The notes: a model not told the origin generated them from the sequence alone. A stretch of 64,000 nt of DNA from Geodermatophilus sp. YIM 151500 (GCF_025716945.1 NZ_JAOVZT010000007.1:147522-211521); one strand, 5' to 3'. Positions 29,887-38,088 are shown, counted from the stretch's first letter. Translations and numbers: made by a program.

Positions 29887-30015
29887 ATGAGCAGCATGCA
29901 GAGCGCAGTCGTGTCCCGTCGCGGGGCCTCGTGGTCGCGGGGGGCCTCGTGGTCGCGGGGGGCCTCGTGGTCGCGCGGCGCCTCCTGGTCCCGCGGCGCC
30001 AAGTGGTCGCACTGA
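29887..30015 (+). CDS. 42-residue peptide with five RGASWS repeats
   Basis: ATG at 29887 follows GAGGAGGACGTC, one of the best ribosome binding sites in the window, which decides this start. The product is a leader of 11 residues (MSSMQSAVVSR), five hexapeptides RGASWS (the last RGAKWS) and a final His. It has no signal sequence, is strongly basic, and carries a Trp every six residues. Codons in units 1-3 differ synonymously from those in unit 4 (GGG/TCG versus GGC/TCC), so the peptide sequence seems selected. G-A-S-W repeats recall the tails of some actinobacterial subtilases, from memory. Function unknown. Confidence 0.7.
   Translation: MSSMQSAVVSRRGASWSRGASWSRGASWSRGASWSRGAKWSH
29920..30009 (+). 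repeat. five tandem 18-bp units (RGASWS)
   Basis: Five contiguous 18-bp units in frame. Units 2 and 3 are identical, unit 1 differs by one base, unit 4 by four, all synonymous, and unit 5 replaces Ser by Lys. Confidence 0.9.
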
Positions 30016-30025
30016 GCGGATCCCT

Positions 30026-30046
30026 CGCGTCGGTCCCTCCGACGCG
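30026..30046 (+). terminator. short hairpin after the repeat peptide
   Basis: An 8-bp perfect stem CGCGTCGG/CCGACGCG with loop TCCCT, 10 nt after the stop codon. A likely first terminator or mRNA-end structure. Confidence 0.5.
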
Positions 30047-30110
30047 CTGAGGCGGCCCTCGGGCCCCGCCCCAGAACCTGCCTTCCGCATCCCGCCGGCT
30101 CCGGCCGGCA

Positions 30111-30149
30111 CGAGCAGGGCAGCCGGTCGCCGACCGGCTGCCCTGCTCG
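30111..30149 (+). terminator. strong intrinsic terminator
   Basis: A 19-base perfect inverted repeat, CGAGCAGGGCAGCCGGTCG and its complement, separated by one base, so about 17 bp of stem with a small loop. It isolates the repeat-peptide transcript from the GGDEF-EAL gene 145 bp downstream. Confidence 0.85.
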
Positions 30150-30293
30150 CGTCCGGGGACCGCGCGATCGCCCCACGCCGGGTCTGCGGGCCCCGCGCCC
30201 GGCCGGGGGCGGGCCGATCCGCGGGGGCCGCCCGCGCAGGGTGCGCTGCTAGCCTCTGGCCGCCCACCTTCCCCGGGGAAACGCAGGTTTGCC

Positions 30294-32831
30294 GTGGCCG
30301 AGCCGGACGAGCGCGCGCCCGACCGGTCCTCGACCGATCGGAGCCCGTGGGCGGTGACGGCCGTCGTCCTGGCCTGCACCGTGCCCGTGGCCGTCGGGAC
30401 GCTGTCGCCGCGGTTGTCCTCGGTCGACGTCCTGCCGCTGCTCGCCGTGGCCCTGGCCATGGTCGTGGCCGAGTCGCTGACGTTGCGCTTCGAGTTCCGC
30501 TCGCACGGCTTCACCTGGTCGGCGAGCGAGCTGGCGCTGGTCATCGCGCTCGTGCAGATCGGGGGGACGTGGACGGCCATCGCCCGCGCGGTCGCCGTGG
30601 GGGTCGTCGTCCTCGCGCAGGGGTTCCCCCGGGCCAAGGTGCTGTTCAACGCCGCCGTCGCGGTGCTCGAGGTGTGCGCCGCCGTCCTGGTCCTCGACGC
30701 GCTGCCGGGAGGCGCGATCACCGAGCCGCTGACCTGGCTGGCGTACCTGGTCGCGTTGTTCGCCGCCAACCTGGTCGGCACGCTGCTCATCGCGGCGGCC
30801 ATCACCGCGACGGAGGGCTACCCGGGCCGCACGCTGTGGGCGCGGTTGTTCGTCCCCGTCCTGTTCGTCGGCCCGATGTCCGCCGTGGTCGGGTTGGCCG
30901 TGCTCAACCTGGTCGCGGTGACCGCCTGGACGTGGCTGCTGATCGTGCCGATCATCGTGGCGCTGGCGCTCCTCTACCGCCGCTTCGGCGCGGTGACGCG
31001 GGAGAGCCAGGCCCTGGAGCAGGTGTACGCGTTCGCGCGGCGGGTGGAGCAGCTGCCGGCCGACGAGGACGGCACCCCGCAGGTCGTCGAGGCGGTCCGG
31101 GAGCTGATGCACGCCGAGCGTGCCGCTCTGTGGCTGCCGCCGTACCTGGACGAGGAGCCGCGGCTGGTCGTCGCCGCGGAGGACGGCTCGGTCTGGTACG
31201 ACGGGCCCGGCGACCCGGACGACCTGTTCCGGCGCCGGGCCGTCGAGGGCGACGAGACCCCGGTGCTGGGATCGCTGGCCCGCGCCGACCGTCAGGAGGC
31301 CGCGGCGCTGGCGCGTCGGGGCGTCTCCGACCTGCTCGGGGCGCCGGTGGTCACGGCGGCCGGCGAGCCGGGCTACCTCGAGGTGTGCGACCGCCGCGGC
31401 GACAACCTCTCGTTCGTCGAGAGCGACCGGTCGGCGCTGGACTCCATGCTCACCCACGTCAACGCCGCCATCCGCCAGCAGCAGTTGCTCACCCAGATCC
31501 GCTACGACGCCGACCACGACCGGTTGACCGGGCTGCCCAACCGGCAGCGCCTGGCGGCCGAGATCGACCAGTTGCTGGCCGCGGACCCGGTCGGCGCCCG
31601 CGCCGGGCTCGTCCTCGCCTCGCTGGGCAACTACACCGAGGTCACCGACACCCTGGGGCACGCGGCCAGCGACGAGCTGCTGCTGGTGACCGCCGGGCTG
31701 CTGCGCGAGCACGCGCCCCCGCAGGCCTTGGTGGCGCGGATGGAGGGCGACCAGTTCGCCGTCCTGCTGCCCGGCCTCTCCCTGGCGGCCACCGAGCGCG
31801 CCGCGCGGCGGCTGCGGGAGGCGGCATCCTGCCGCGCCCGGGTGGCGGGGCTCGACCTCGAGGTCACGCTGACCATCGGGGTGGCGGCCGCGCCGGTGCA
31901 CGGCACCGACTCGGGCACCCTCATGCAGCGGGCCGACGTCGCCCTGCTGGCCGCCGGCGGCTCCGGCGGCGTGGCCAGCTACCACCCGGTGCTCGACCAG
32001 CAGAGCCTGCGCCGGCTGCAGCTGGGCACCGAGCTGGAGCAGGCGATGCGCGACGGCTCCATCGGTGTCGTCTTCCAGCCGATCATCGACGCGCAGAGCT
32101 CCGACATCGTCTCCGTCGAGACCCTCGTCCGCTGGGCGCACCCGCGCTACGGCCCGATCCCGCCCGACGACTTCATCCACCTCGCCGAGCAGATCGGCCG
32201 CATCGGCGCGCTGACCGACCACGTGCTCGACCTGGCGCTGGCGCGCTGCCGCCGCTGGCTGGACCAGGACATCGCGCTGTCGGTGGCGGTCAACCTGTCC
32301 GCGCACTGCCTCGGCGAGCCCGACCTGGTCGCACGGGTCCGCCGGGCGCTGCAGCGCCACGGCGTGCCGGGCGAGCTGCTCACCCTGGAGCTGACCGAGG
32401 GCAGCGTCGTGAGCGACTCGGTGCGCGGCAGCACGGTGCTCGGCGACCTGCACGCGCTGGGCCTGCGGCTGTCGATGGACGACTTCGGGACCGGCTACTC
32501 GTCGCTGTCGCAGCTGCGCCACCTGCCCATCGACGAGGTCAAGATCGACAAGTCCTTCGTGCTGGGCATGTCGACCAGCCAGGGCGAGTCGTTCATCGCC
32601 CGCTCGATCATCGAGCTCGCGCACAACCTGGGCCTCCGGGTGGTCGCCGAGGGTGTCGAGGACGAGGCGACCCGCAACCTGCTGGCCGAGATGGGGTGCG
32701 ACAAGCTGCAGGGTTTCCTGGTCAGCCGCCCGCTGCCGGAGGACCGCCTGGAAAGCTGGCTGCTGGCGCGCACCGGTGTCCGGACGGCAGCCCCCGGGGC
32801 GGCTCACCGGCGGCTGTTCGTCCGCACGTGA
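30294..32831 (+). CDS. membrane GGDEF-EAL protein, probable c-di-GMP phosphodiesterase
   Basis: An 845-residue protein. Residues about 18-225 hold roughly seven hydrophobic helices forming a membrane sensor. A GAF-like segment follows (about 240-395), then a GGDEF domain beginning DHDRLTGLPNR, and an EAL domain. The GGDEF signature reads EGDQF (484-488), so cyclase activity is doubtful. The EAL motif is ETL (609-611). Downstream motifs such as VNLSA, DDFGTGYSS, KIDKSF and VAEGVE are intact, so hydrolysis of c-di-GMP is likely. GTG at 30294 has a weak AGG upstream. Monocistronic, with a repeat element directly after the stop. Confidence 0.88.
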   Translation: MAEPDERAPDRSSTDRSPWAVTAVVLACTVPVAVGTLSPRLSSVDVLPLLAVALAMVVAESLTLRFEFRSHGFTWSASELALVIALVQIGGTWTAIARAVAVGVVVLAQGFPRAKVLFNAAVAVLEVCAAVLVLDALPGGAITEPLTWLAYLVALFAANLVGTLLIAAAITATEGYPGRTLWARLFVPVLFVGPMSAVVGLAVLNLVAVTAWTWLLIVPIIVALALLYRRFGAVTRESQALEQVYAFARRVEQLPADEDGTPQVVEAVRELMHAERAALWLPPYLDEEPRLVVAAEDGSVWYDGPGDPDDLFRRRAVEGDETPVLGSLARADRQEAAALARRGVSDLLGAPVVTAAGEPGYLEVCDRRGDNLSFVESDRSALDSMLTHVNAAIRQQQLLTQIRYDADHDRLTGLPNRQRLAAEIDQLLAADPVGARAGLVLASLGNYTEVTDTLGHAASDELLLVTAGLLREHAPPQALVARMEGDQFAVLLPGLSLAATERAARRLREAASCRARVAGLDLEVTLTIGVAAAPVHGTDSGTLMQRADVALLAAGGSGGVASYHPVLDQQSLRRLQLGTELEQAMRDGSIGVVFQPIIDAQSSDIVSVETLVRWAHPRYGPIPPDDFIHLAEQIGRIGALTDHVLDLALARCRRWLDQDIALSVAVNLSAHCLGEPDLVARVRRALQRHGVPGELLTLELTEGSVVSDSVRGSTVLGDLHALGLRLSMDDFGTGYSSLSQLRHLPIDEVKIDKSFVLGMSTSQGESFIARSIIELAHNLGLRVVAEGVEDEATRNLLAEMGCDKLQGFLVSRPLPEDRLESWLLARTGVRTAAPGAAHRRLFVRT

Positions 32832-32835
32832 GAGA

Positions 32836-32891
32836 GGGCCTCCCTGCTCCCCACCGCTCGCACGCTCGCGGCGGGCCCTGCAGGGAGGCCC
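32836..32891 (+). repeat. structured intergenic repeat, copy 1 (after the GGDEF-EAL gene)
   Basis: Begins 5 nt after the stop codon. A perfect 12-bp outer stem (32836-32847 with 32880-32891, GGGCCTCCCTGC) encloses an inner stem CCC-A-CCG / CGG-C-GGG with the 12-nt loop CTCGCACGCTCG. This is the cleanest member of the family. It may also act as terminator of the gene. The tRNA-Thr promoter follows at once. Confidence 0.85.
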
Positions 32892-32903
32892 GGGGCCATC
32901 GGG

Positions 32904-32909
32904 TACAGT
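32904..32909 (+). promoter_or_regulatory. candidate -10 element of tRNA-Thr
   Basis: TACAGT lies 20 bp before the tRNA, a good TANNNT match. The position of the -35 falls in the repeat element and shows no consensus hexamer. Confidence 0.5.
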
Positions 32910-32929
32910 CGTCGACGGCTCCGGCCACG

Positions 32930-33002
32930 GCCCCTTTAGCTCAGTCGGCAGAGCGTCTCCATGGTAAGGAGAAGGTCTACGGTTCGATTCCGTAAAGGGG
33001 CT
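32930..33002 (+). tRNA. tRNA-Thr (GGT)
   Basis: A 73-nt cloverleaf. Acceptor GCCCCTT pairs with AAGGGGC; discriminator T. The anticodon stem TCTCC/GGAGA encloses ATGGTAA, anticodon GGT. The T arm is GGTTCGATTCC. CCA is not encoded. It is followed 74 nt later by tRNA-Met. Confidence 0.96.
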
Positions 33003-33033
33003 CTGACCCGCGTTCACCTCGCGCGGGTATCCT
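33003..33033 (+). promoter_or_regulatory. candidate promoter of tRNA-Met
   Basis: CTGACC (33003-33008) and TATCCT (33028-33033) are 19 bp apart. The -35 begins right after the tRNA-Thr acceptor. The distance to the tRNA start is 43 bp. It would allow expression of tRNA-Met and perhaps rpmG independently of tRNA-Thr. Confidence 0.4.
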
Positions 33034-33076
33034 GACCGACCGGTCCTGTCGCCCGACCGGGCCGCCCGGTCCCTCC

Positions 33077-33150
33077 GGCGGTGTAGCTCAGCCAGGCAGA
33101 GCAAGCGGCTCATAATCGCTGTGTCACCGGTTCAAATCCGGTCACCGCTA
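33077..33150 (+). tRNA. tRNA-Met (CAT), probably elongator
   Basis: A 74-nt cloverleaf. Acceptor GGCGGTG pairs with CACCGCT (one G-U pair at the end); discriminator A. The anticodon stem AGCGG/TCGCT encloses CTCATAA, anticodon CAT. The first acceptor pair is formed, so it is not the initiator. Ile-lysidine tRNA cannot be fully excluded by eye. CCA is not encoded. Confidence 0.9.
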
Positions 33151-33256
33151 CTTCCGACGGGCCCCCAGGTGGGCCCGTCGTCGCGTCGGACCCTCGGGCC
33201 GACCGCACCGACGGGCCCGGAGCCGGCCCGAACCGACAAGGCGAGGAGAGCACCCC

Positions 33257-33421
33257 GTGGCAGCCACCGACATCCGTCCGAAGATCACCCTGGCCTGCCA
33301 GGAGTGCAAGAACCGCAACTACATCACCCGCAAGAACCGGCGGAACGACCCCGACCGGCTCGAGCTGCGGAAGTACTGCCCGTACGACCGCAAGCACACC
33401 GTGCACCGCGAGACCCGCTGA
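33257..33421 (+). CDS. rpmG: 50S ribosomal protein L33
   Basis: A 54-residue L33 with the [17 protein letters not shown] start and a basic [17 protein letters not shown] segment. Three of four zinc-type Cys are present (C14, C17, C41); the fourth position is Asp44 (CPYD), so zinc binding is probably weakened or lost. GTG at 33257 has AGGAGAG upstream. It sits between tRNA-Met and the had genes, a conserved actinobacterial arrangement. Confidence 0.95.
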   Translation: MAATDIRPKITLACQECKNRNYITRKNRRNDPDRLELRKYCPYDRKHTVHRETR

Positions 33422-33425
33422 CCCG

Positions 33426-33878
33426 GTGCCGCTCGACAGGTCGCTGGCGGGGCGCAGCTATCCGCCGTCGGCCGTCTACGAGGTGGGCCGCGCCAAGATC
33501 GCCGAGTTCGCGCGGGCGGTCGGCGCCGACGACGCGGTTCACACCGACCCCGGCGCGGCCCGTGCCGCCGGCCATCCCGACGTCGTCGCCCCGCCGACGT
33601 TCGCCATCGTCGTGACCCTCGGCGCCGCCGACGTCGTGCTCGACGATCCCGACGTCGATCTCGACTACGGCCGCGTGGTCCACGGGGAGCAGCGCTTCAC
33701 CCATCACCGGCCGATCCGGGCAGGCGACCGGCTGGTCAGCACGACCACGATCGACGCCGCGCGCACGGTCGCCGGGAACGACCTGCTCACGACGCGCGTC
33801 GACGTCCGCACCGAGGACGGCGAGGACGTGTGCACCGCCGTGTCGGTGCTCGTGGCCCGGGGCGGGGGTCCGGCGTGA
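33426..33878 (+). CDS. hadA: MaoC-like dehydratase, HadA-type
   Basis: A 150-residue single hot-dog-fold protein of the FAS1-like MaoC N-terminal group (KIAEFARAVGADDAVHTDP, VVAPPTFAIV). It corresponds to the HadA/HadC subunits of mycobacterial (3R)-hydroxyacyl-ACP dehydratase, which are the non-catalytic partners of HadB. Its GTG is 4 nt after rpmG and its stop overlaps hadB. In mycobacteria this complex serves mycolate FAS-II; the substrate in this organism is not evident. Confidence 0.85.
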   Translation: MPLDRSLAGRSYPPSAVYEVGRAKIAEFARAVGADDAVHTDPGAARAAGHPDVVAPPTFAIVVTLGAADVVLDDPDVDLDYGRVVHGEQRFTHHRPIRAGDRLVSTTTIDAARTVAGNDLLTTRVDVRTEDGEDVCTAVSVLVARGGGPA

Positions 33879-34300
33879 CCCGCCGGACCGCGGCCGACGC
33901 CCCGGTCGGCGCCGAGCTGCCCGAGCGGGTCTTCCCCGTCACGCGCGCCGACCTGGTGCGCTACGCCGGCGCCTCCGGCGACTTCAACCCGATCCACTGG
34001 AGCGACCGGGTCGCCACGTCCGTCGGCCTGCCCGGGGTGATCGCCCACGGCATGCTGACGATGGGCCTGGCCGGCCGCGCGGTCAGCGACTGGGCCGGCG
34101 ACCCGGCCGCCGTCGTCGAGTACCACGTGCGCTTCGGGCGGCCGGTGGAGGTGCCCGACGACGACCGCGGCGCCGAGATCGCCGTCCGCGGCGTGGTGGC
34201 CGCCGGGCTCGACGGCGGGCGGGTGCGCGTCGACCTCACGGTCACCAGCGGCGGCGAGAAGGTGCTCTCGCTCGCCCGGGCGGTCGTGCAGCTGGCCTGA
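33875..34300 (+). CDS. hadB: MaoC-like dehydratase, HadB-type catalytic subunit
   Basis: A 141-residue hot-dog protein with the hydratase-2 motif: catalytic Asp and His in GDFNPIHW, followed by GLPGVIAHGMLTMGL. It would dehydrate (3R)-hydroxyacyl thioesters as a heterodimer with HadA. GTG at 33875 overlaps the hadA stop. No HadC homologue follows; the next gene is on the other strand. Confidence 0.87.
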   Translation: MTRRTAADAPVGAELPERVFPVTRADLVRYAGASGDFNPIHWSDRVATSVGLPGVIAHGMLTMGLAGRAVSDWAGDPAAVVEYHVRFGRPVEVPDDDRGAEIAVRGVVAAGLDGGRVRVDLTVTSGGEKVLSLARAVVQLA

Positions 34301-34304
34301 CCGG

Positions 34305-34320
34305 GCCGGGTGCCCCCGGC
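34305..34320. terminator. weak hairpin between convergent hadB and aspC
   Basis: A 6-bp stem GCCGGG/CCCGGC with loop TGCC lies 5 nt after the hadB stop. It is short, but it is the only hairpin between the convergent genes. Confidence 0.35.
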
Positions 34321-34337
34321 GACGTCGGCCGGCCTGG

Positions 34338-35591
34338 TCAGCCGGCTGCCGAGAACAGCCGCTGCATCCGGGACACGCCCTCGACCAGGTCGTCGTCGCC
34401 GAGCGCGTAGGACATCCGCAGGTAGCCCGGCGTGCCGAACGCCTCGCCCGGGACGACGGCGACCTCCGCCTCCTCGAGGACGATCTCCGCGAGCTCGATG
34501 CTCGACGACGCCGTCCGCCCGGCGACGGGCCGGCCGAGCAGCCCCTTGACCGAGGGGTAGGCGTAGAAGGCGCCCTGCGGCTCGGGGCAGGCCACACCGG
34601 GGATCTCGCGCAGCATGGAGACGATCAGCTTCCGGCGCCGGTCGAACGCCTCCCGCATCGCCGCCACCGCCGACAGGTCGCCGTTGAGCGCGGCGATCGC
34701 CGCGGCCTGCGACACGTTGGCCACGTTGGAGGTGGCGTGCGACTGGAGGTTGGTGGCCGCCTTCACGACGTCGGCGGGGCCGACGATCCAGCCGACCCGC
34801 CAACCGGTCATCGCGTAGGTCTTCGCCACCCCGTTGACCACGACGCAGCGGTCGGCGATCTCCGGCACCACGACCGGCATGGACGGCGCGGTCGCACCGC
34901 CGTAGGTGAGGTGCTCGTAGATCTCGTCGGTGAGCACCCACAGCCCCGTCTCGGCCGCCCACCGGCCGATCTCGGCGACCTGCTGCTCGGGGTAGACCGC
35001 CCCGGTGGGGTTGGACGGCGAGCAGAACAGCACGACCTTGGTGCGGGGGGTGCGGGCGGCCTCGAGCTGGCCGACCGACACGAGGTAGCCGCTCTGCTCG
35101 TCGGCCAGGACCGGGACGGGCACGCCGCCGGCCAGCTTGATCGCCTCCGGGTACGTCGTCCAGTAGGGCGCGGGCAGCAGGACCTCGTCGCCCGGGTCGA
35201 GCATCGCGGCGAAGGCCTCGTAGACGGCCTGCTTGCCGCCGTTCGTCACCAGCACGTTGGCCGGGGTCGCCGCCAGCCCGGAGTCGCGCGCCGTCTTGGC
35301 GACGATCGCCTCCTTGAGCGCGGGCAGGCCGCCCGCCGGGGTGTAGCGGTGCATGGCCGGCTGGCGGGCGGCGGCGATCGCGGCCTCGACGACGTAGTCC
35401 GGGGTGGGGAAGTCCGGCTCGCCGGCGCCGAAGCCGATGACCGGCTTCCCGGCCGCCTTCAGCGCCTTGGCCTTGGCGTCGACGGCGAGCGTGGCCGACT
35501 CGGTGATGGCGGCCAGCCGGCGCGACACGCGGCGCTCGGCGGGGGGCGGCTGCGACGGGGCGGCGGGCTCCTGCGCGGACACGGCGGTCAT
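34338..35591 (-). CDS. aspC: PLP-dependent aminotransferase, aspartate aminotransferase type
   Basis: A 417-residue class I aminotransferase of the Ib group. Landmarks are [25 protein letters not shown], the SNPTGAVYP loop, the PLP-contacting Asp/Tyr in [12 protein letters not shown], and the Schiff-base Lys in [14 protein letters not shown]. The C-terminal Arg is in LRMSYA. It would make oxaloacetate and glutamate from aspartate and 2-oxoglutarate. Its position beside secE/nusG matches Streptomyces. The first 25 residues are a Pro/Ala-rich extension. Confidence 0.9.
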   Translation of the reverse strand: MTAVSAQEPAAPSQPPPAERRVSRRLAAITESATLAVDAKAKALKAAGKPVIGFGAGEPDFPTPDYVVEAAIAAARQPAMHRYTPAGGLPALKEAIVAKTARDSGLAATPANVLVTNGGKQAVYEAFAAMLDPGDEVLLPAPYWTTYPEAIKLAGGVPVPVLADEQSGYLVSVGQLEAARTPRTKVVLFCSPSNPTGAVYPEQQVAEIGRWAAETGLWVLTDEIYEHLTYGGATAPSMPVVVPEIADRCVVVNGVAKTYAMTGWRVGWIVGPADVVKAATNLQSHATSNVANVSQAAAIAALNGDLSAVAAMREAFDRRRKLIVSMLREIPGVACPEPQGAFYAYPSVKGLLGRPVAGRTASSSIELAEIVLEEAEVAVVPGEAFGTPGYLRMSYALGDDDLVEGVSRMQRLFSAAG

Positions 35592-35653
35592 GGGCCCATC
35601 GTGTCAAAGCGGCTCCGGCCGGACCGCCCGGGACCGACGGCGTCCCGGCCTCG

Positions 35654-35684
35654 TTGGCTGCCGGGGCGGCCGGTCCCGTACACT
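35654..35684 (+). promoter_or_regulatory. candidate promoter for tRNA-Trp / secE-nusG
   Basis: TTGGCT (35654-35659) and TACACT (35679-35684) are 19 bp apart, a plausible housekeeping promoter. It lies 140 bp before tRNA-Trp, in the gap between divergent aspC and the tRNA. Confidence 0.45.
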
Positions 35685-35823
35685 CGCAGGCCTGGGGCTG
35701 CTGACCCCGCCACCGGCGTGCCCCGGATCCCCGCGGGACCGGTGTGCGTGTGGCAGGGGTCGGGCGTCCCGGGCCCCGTCCGGGGCGCGGCGCCGGCTGC
35801 GGTGCCGCACCGGTCCGGGGCAT

Positions 35824-35896
<73 letters not shown>

Positions 35897-36033
35897 CCCG
35901 AGCGCTCGGCCGCTCCCGGAGACGCGGCGAGCGGTTCGACCGGCGCACGGACCAGGGCACGACCGCACCGGACGACGGTGACACCGACCGGGGCCCGCAC
36001 GAGGGCCCACCACGACGAGGCGAGCGAGGCGCA

Positions 36034-36561
36034 GTGAGCGACGACCAGCGGGACCGCGAGGACGATCCCCGCGGCGCCACGGACGCCGAGCTGACCGACG
36101 AGCGGATCGACCGGGAGACGCCGGGCGTCGACGACGCCGCGGAGCTGGAGGCGGCCGAGGACGAGGTCGCCTCGGAGGCGGCCGCCGAGGAGGGCAAGGT
36201 CGTCGGTGCGCCGACCCGACGCCGCGGTCGCGCCATCACCGCCGAGGGCGACGACGACACCGCCGTCCCGGCCCGGCGTCCGGCCCGGAGTGCCGCCCGC
36301 CCGGCCGGCCGGGCGGAGGGCGCCGGCACCCGTTCCCGAGCGGCCGCCGAGCGGGCACGGGCCGAGGAGCTGCGGCCCCGGCGCTCGCTGCGCCGCTTCC
36401 TGCGCGAGGTGGTCGCCGAGCTGCGCAAGGTCATCTGGCCGGGACGCCGCGAGCTGATCACGTACACGACCGTGGTGATCGTCTTCGTGGCCTTCATCGT
36501 CGCCCTGGTGGCCGGGCTCGACCTGCTCTTCGCCCAGGGCGTGATCGCCGTCTTCGGCTGA
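36034..36561 (+). CDS. secE: preprotein translocase subunit SecE with long N-terminal extension
   Basis: A 175-residue protein. The functional part is the C-terminal 60 residues: the amphipathic helix [18 protein letters not shown] and one transmembrane helix (about 143-168). It clamps SecY in the translocon. The first 115 residues are acidic then Arg/Ala-rich and look disordered; core SecE is only about 60-80 residues. The GTG at 36034 has GAGGCGAGCGAGG before it. nusG follows after 51 nt. Confidence 0.93.
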   Translation: MSDDQRDREDDPRGATDAELTDERIDRETPGVDDAAELEAAEDEVASEAAAEEGKVVGAPTRRRGRAITAEGDDDTAVPARRPARSAARPAGRAEGAGTRSRAAAERARAEELRPRRSLRRFLREVVAELRKVIWPGRRELITYTTVVIVFVAFIVALVAGLDLLFAQGVIAVFG

Positions 36562-36612
36562 CCGTCCGCGCCACCGGCCCCGACGCTGCACCCGCAACAG
36601 GAAGAGACCCCC

Positions 36613-37497
36613 GTGACCGACCCCCGCGAGCCCTTCGCGACCGACAGCGCCGTCGACGACCCGGCGTACGCCACCGATCTCGACGACGCGCGCATGGACG
36701 TCCGCGGAACCGCCGACCTCGAGACGGGCGCCGGCGAGACCGGTGCCGCCGAGGGGACGAGCGACACCGCCGACCTCGACACCGCCAGCGAGGTGGCCGA
36801 CGCGACGCCCGCCGTCGAGGGGGGCGATCCGGGCAGCCTGGCCAGCGACCCGCTGGTCGCGCCGGCGGCCGACTCCGACGGCGACGTGATCGAGGACCCG
36901 GCCGAGGTCATGCGCCAGAAGCTGCGCCTGCTGCCCGGCGACTGGTACGTCGTGCATTCCTACGCGGGCTACGAGAACAAGGTGAAGACCAACCTCGAGG
37001 CGCGCATCCAGTCGCTGGACGTCGAGGACTACATCTACCAGATCGAGGTGCCCACCGAGGAGGTCACCGAGATCAAGAACGGCAAGCGCGCGCAGGTCAA
37101 CCGCAAGGTGCTGCCCGGCTACCTGCTCGTCCGCATGGAGCTCAACGACGAGTCGTGGGGCGCGGTGCGCAACACCCCGGGCGTCACCGGCTTCGTCGGC
37201 GCGACGTCCCGGCCCTCGCCGCTGACCCTCGACGAGGTCGTGAAGATCCTCGCCCCGGCCGCCACCCCGCAGGCCGCCCGTGTGCCGGAGACCGCCGGCG
37301 CGGCCGCCGCGGCCCCGACCGCCGTCGTCGACTTCGAGATCGGCGAGTCGGTCACCGTCATGGACGGGCCGTTCGCGACCCTGCCCGCGACGATCAACGA
37401 GATCAACGCCGAGCAGCAGAAGCTGCAGGTGCTCGTCTCCATCTTCGGCCGCGAGACCCCGGTCGAGCTGTCCTTCAACCAGGTCCAGAAGTTGTAG
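36613..37497 (+). CDS. nusG: transcription elongation factor NusG with acidic N-terminal extension
   Basis: A 294-residue protein. The NGN domain begins near residue 110 ([20 protein letters not shown]) and contains [12 protein letters not shown] and the [10 protein letters not shown] segment. The KOW domain (about 240-294) starts [18 protein letters not shown]. NusG binds RNA polymerase to modulate pausing and couples to Rho or the ribosome. The first 107 residues are Asp, Thr, Ala and Glu-rich, as in other actinobacteria. Its stop is followed by a structured repeat. Confidence 0.95.
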   Translation: MTDPREPFATDSAVDDPAYATDLDDARMDVRGTADLETGAGETGAAEGTSDTADLDTASEVADATPAVEGGDPGSLASDPLVAPAADSDGDVIEDPAEVMRQKLRLLPGDWYVVHSYAGYENKVKTNLEARIQSLDVEDYIYQIEVPTEEVTEIKNGKRAQVNRKVLPGYLLVRMELNDESWGAVRNTPGVTGFVGATSRPSPLTLDEVVKILAPAATPQAARVPETAGAAAAAPTAVVDFEIGESVTVMDGPFATLPATINEINAEQQKLQVLVSIFGRETPVELSFNQVQKL

Positions 37498-37502
37498 CGG
37501 TC

Positions 37503-37558
37503 GGGCCCGGTGCCCCCCGACCCTCGCTCCGCTCGGGCCGGGACCCTGCTCCGGGGCC
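37503..37558 (+). repeat. structured intergenic repeat, copy 2 (nusG-rplK)
   Basis: Begins 6 nt after the nusG stop. The 5' arm GGCCCGG pairs with CCGGGGCC (one bulge). The core runs CCCCCCGACCCTCGCTCC, then GCTCGGGCCGGGACCCT, a forward-oriented variant. The tail CCTTCCAGCCCAGATCAC follows, shared with copies 3, 4 and 6 in its CC-T-TCCAG part. Confidence 0.7.
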
Positions 37559-37595
37559 TTCCAGCCCAGATCACGAGAGAAGACGAAGGAAAGCG

Positions 37596-38024
37596 ATGCC
37601 CCCCAGGAAGCGGTTGACCGCGGTCATCAAGCTCCAGATCAACGCCGGCGCGGCCACCCCCGCGCCGCCGGTCGGTCCGGCGCTCGGCCAGCACGGCGTC
37701 AACATCATGGAGTTCTGCAAGGCCTACAACGCCGCGACCGAGTCGCAGCGCGGCAACGTGATCCCGGTCGAGATCTCGGTGTTCGAGGACCGGTCCTTCA
37801 CCTTCGTCACCAAGACCCCGCCGGCCGCCCGGATGCTGCTCAAGGCCGCCGGTGTCGAGAAGGGCTCGGGGGAGCCGCACAAGACCAAGGTCGCCACCGT
37901 CACCCGCGACCAGGTCCGCGAGATCGCCCAGACCAAGATGCCCGACCTCAACGCCAACTCGCTCGACGAGGCGGAGAAGATCATCGCCGGCACCGCCCGG
38001 TCGATGGGCATCACCGTCCAGTAA
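37596..38024 (+). CDS. rplK: 50S ribosomal protein L11
   Basis: A 142-residue L11 of normal length, part of the GTPase-associated centre with 23S rRNA and the target of thiopeptides. The Pro-rich switch [20 protein letters not shown] (residues 22-41) and the C-terminal rRNA-binding GTARSMGI are intact. SD-like AAGGAAAG precedes ATG 37596. It is followed by repeat copy 3 and then rplA. Confidence 0.97.
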   Translation: MPPRKRLTAVIKLQINAGAATPAPPVGPALGQHGVNIMEFCKAYNAATESQRGNVIPVEISVFEDRSFTFVTKTPPAARMLLKAAGVEKGSGEPHKTKVATVTRDQVREIAQTKMPDLNANSLDEAEKIIAGTARSMGITVQ

Positions 38025-38035
38025 CCCGATGGAAC

Positions 38036-38088
38036 GGCCTCGTCCAGAGGCTCGGCCCGAGCGTGCGAGGGCTGAGGAGGACGAGGTC
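38036..38088 (-). repeat. structured intergenic repeat, copy 3 (rplK-rplA), core inverted
   Basis: Begins 12 nt after the rplK stop. The outer stem is CCTCGTCC (38038-38045) with GGACGAGG (38079-38086). Read on the minus strand the core is CTC-A-GCC, loop CTCGCACGCTCG (identical to copy 1), GGC-C-GAG. Both inner stem halves have changed in a compensatory way relative to copy 1. The downstream tail CCTTCCAGTGG remains in plus orientation. Confidence 0.85.

Noticed and set aside
29887-30149. Trp-attenuation leader peptide controlling the GGDEF-EAL gene
   Set aside because: Trp codons are spaced every six codons, not adjacent; both hairpins lie after the peptide with no competing antiterminator I can see; and the downstream gene has no link to tryptophan.
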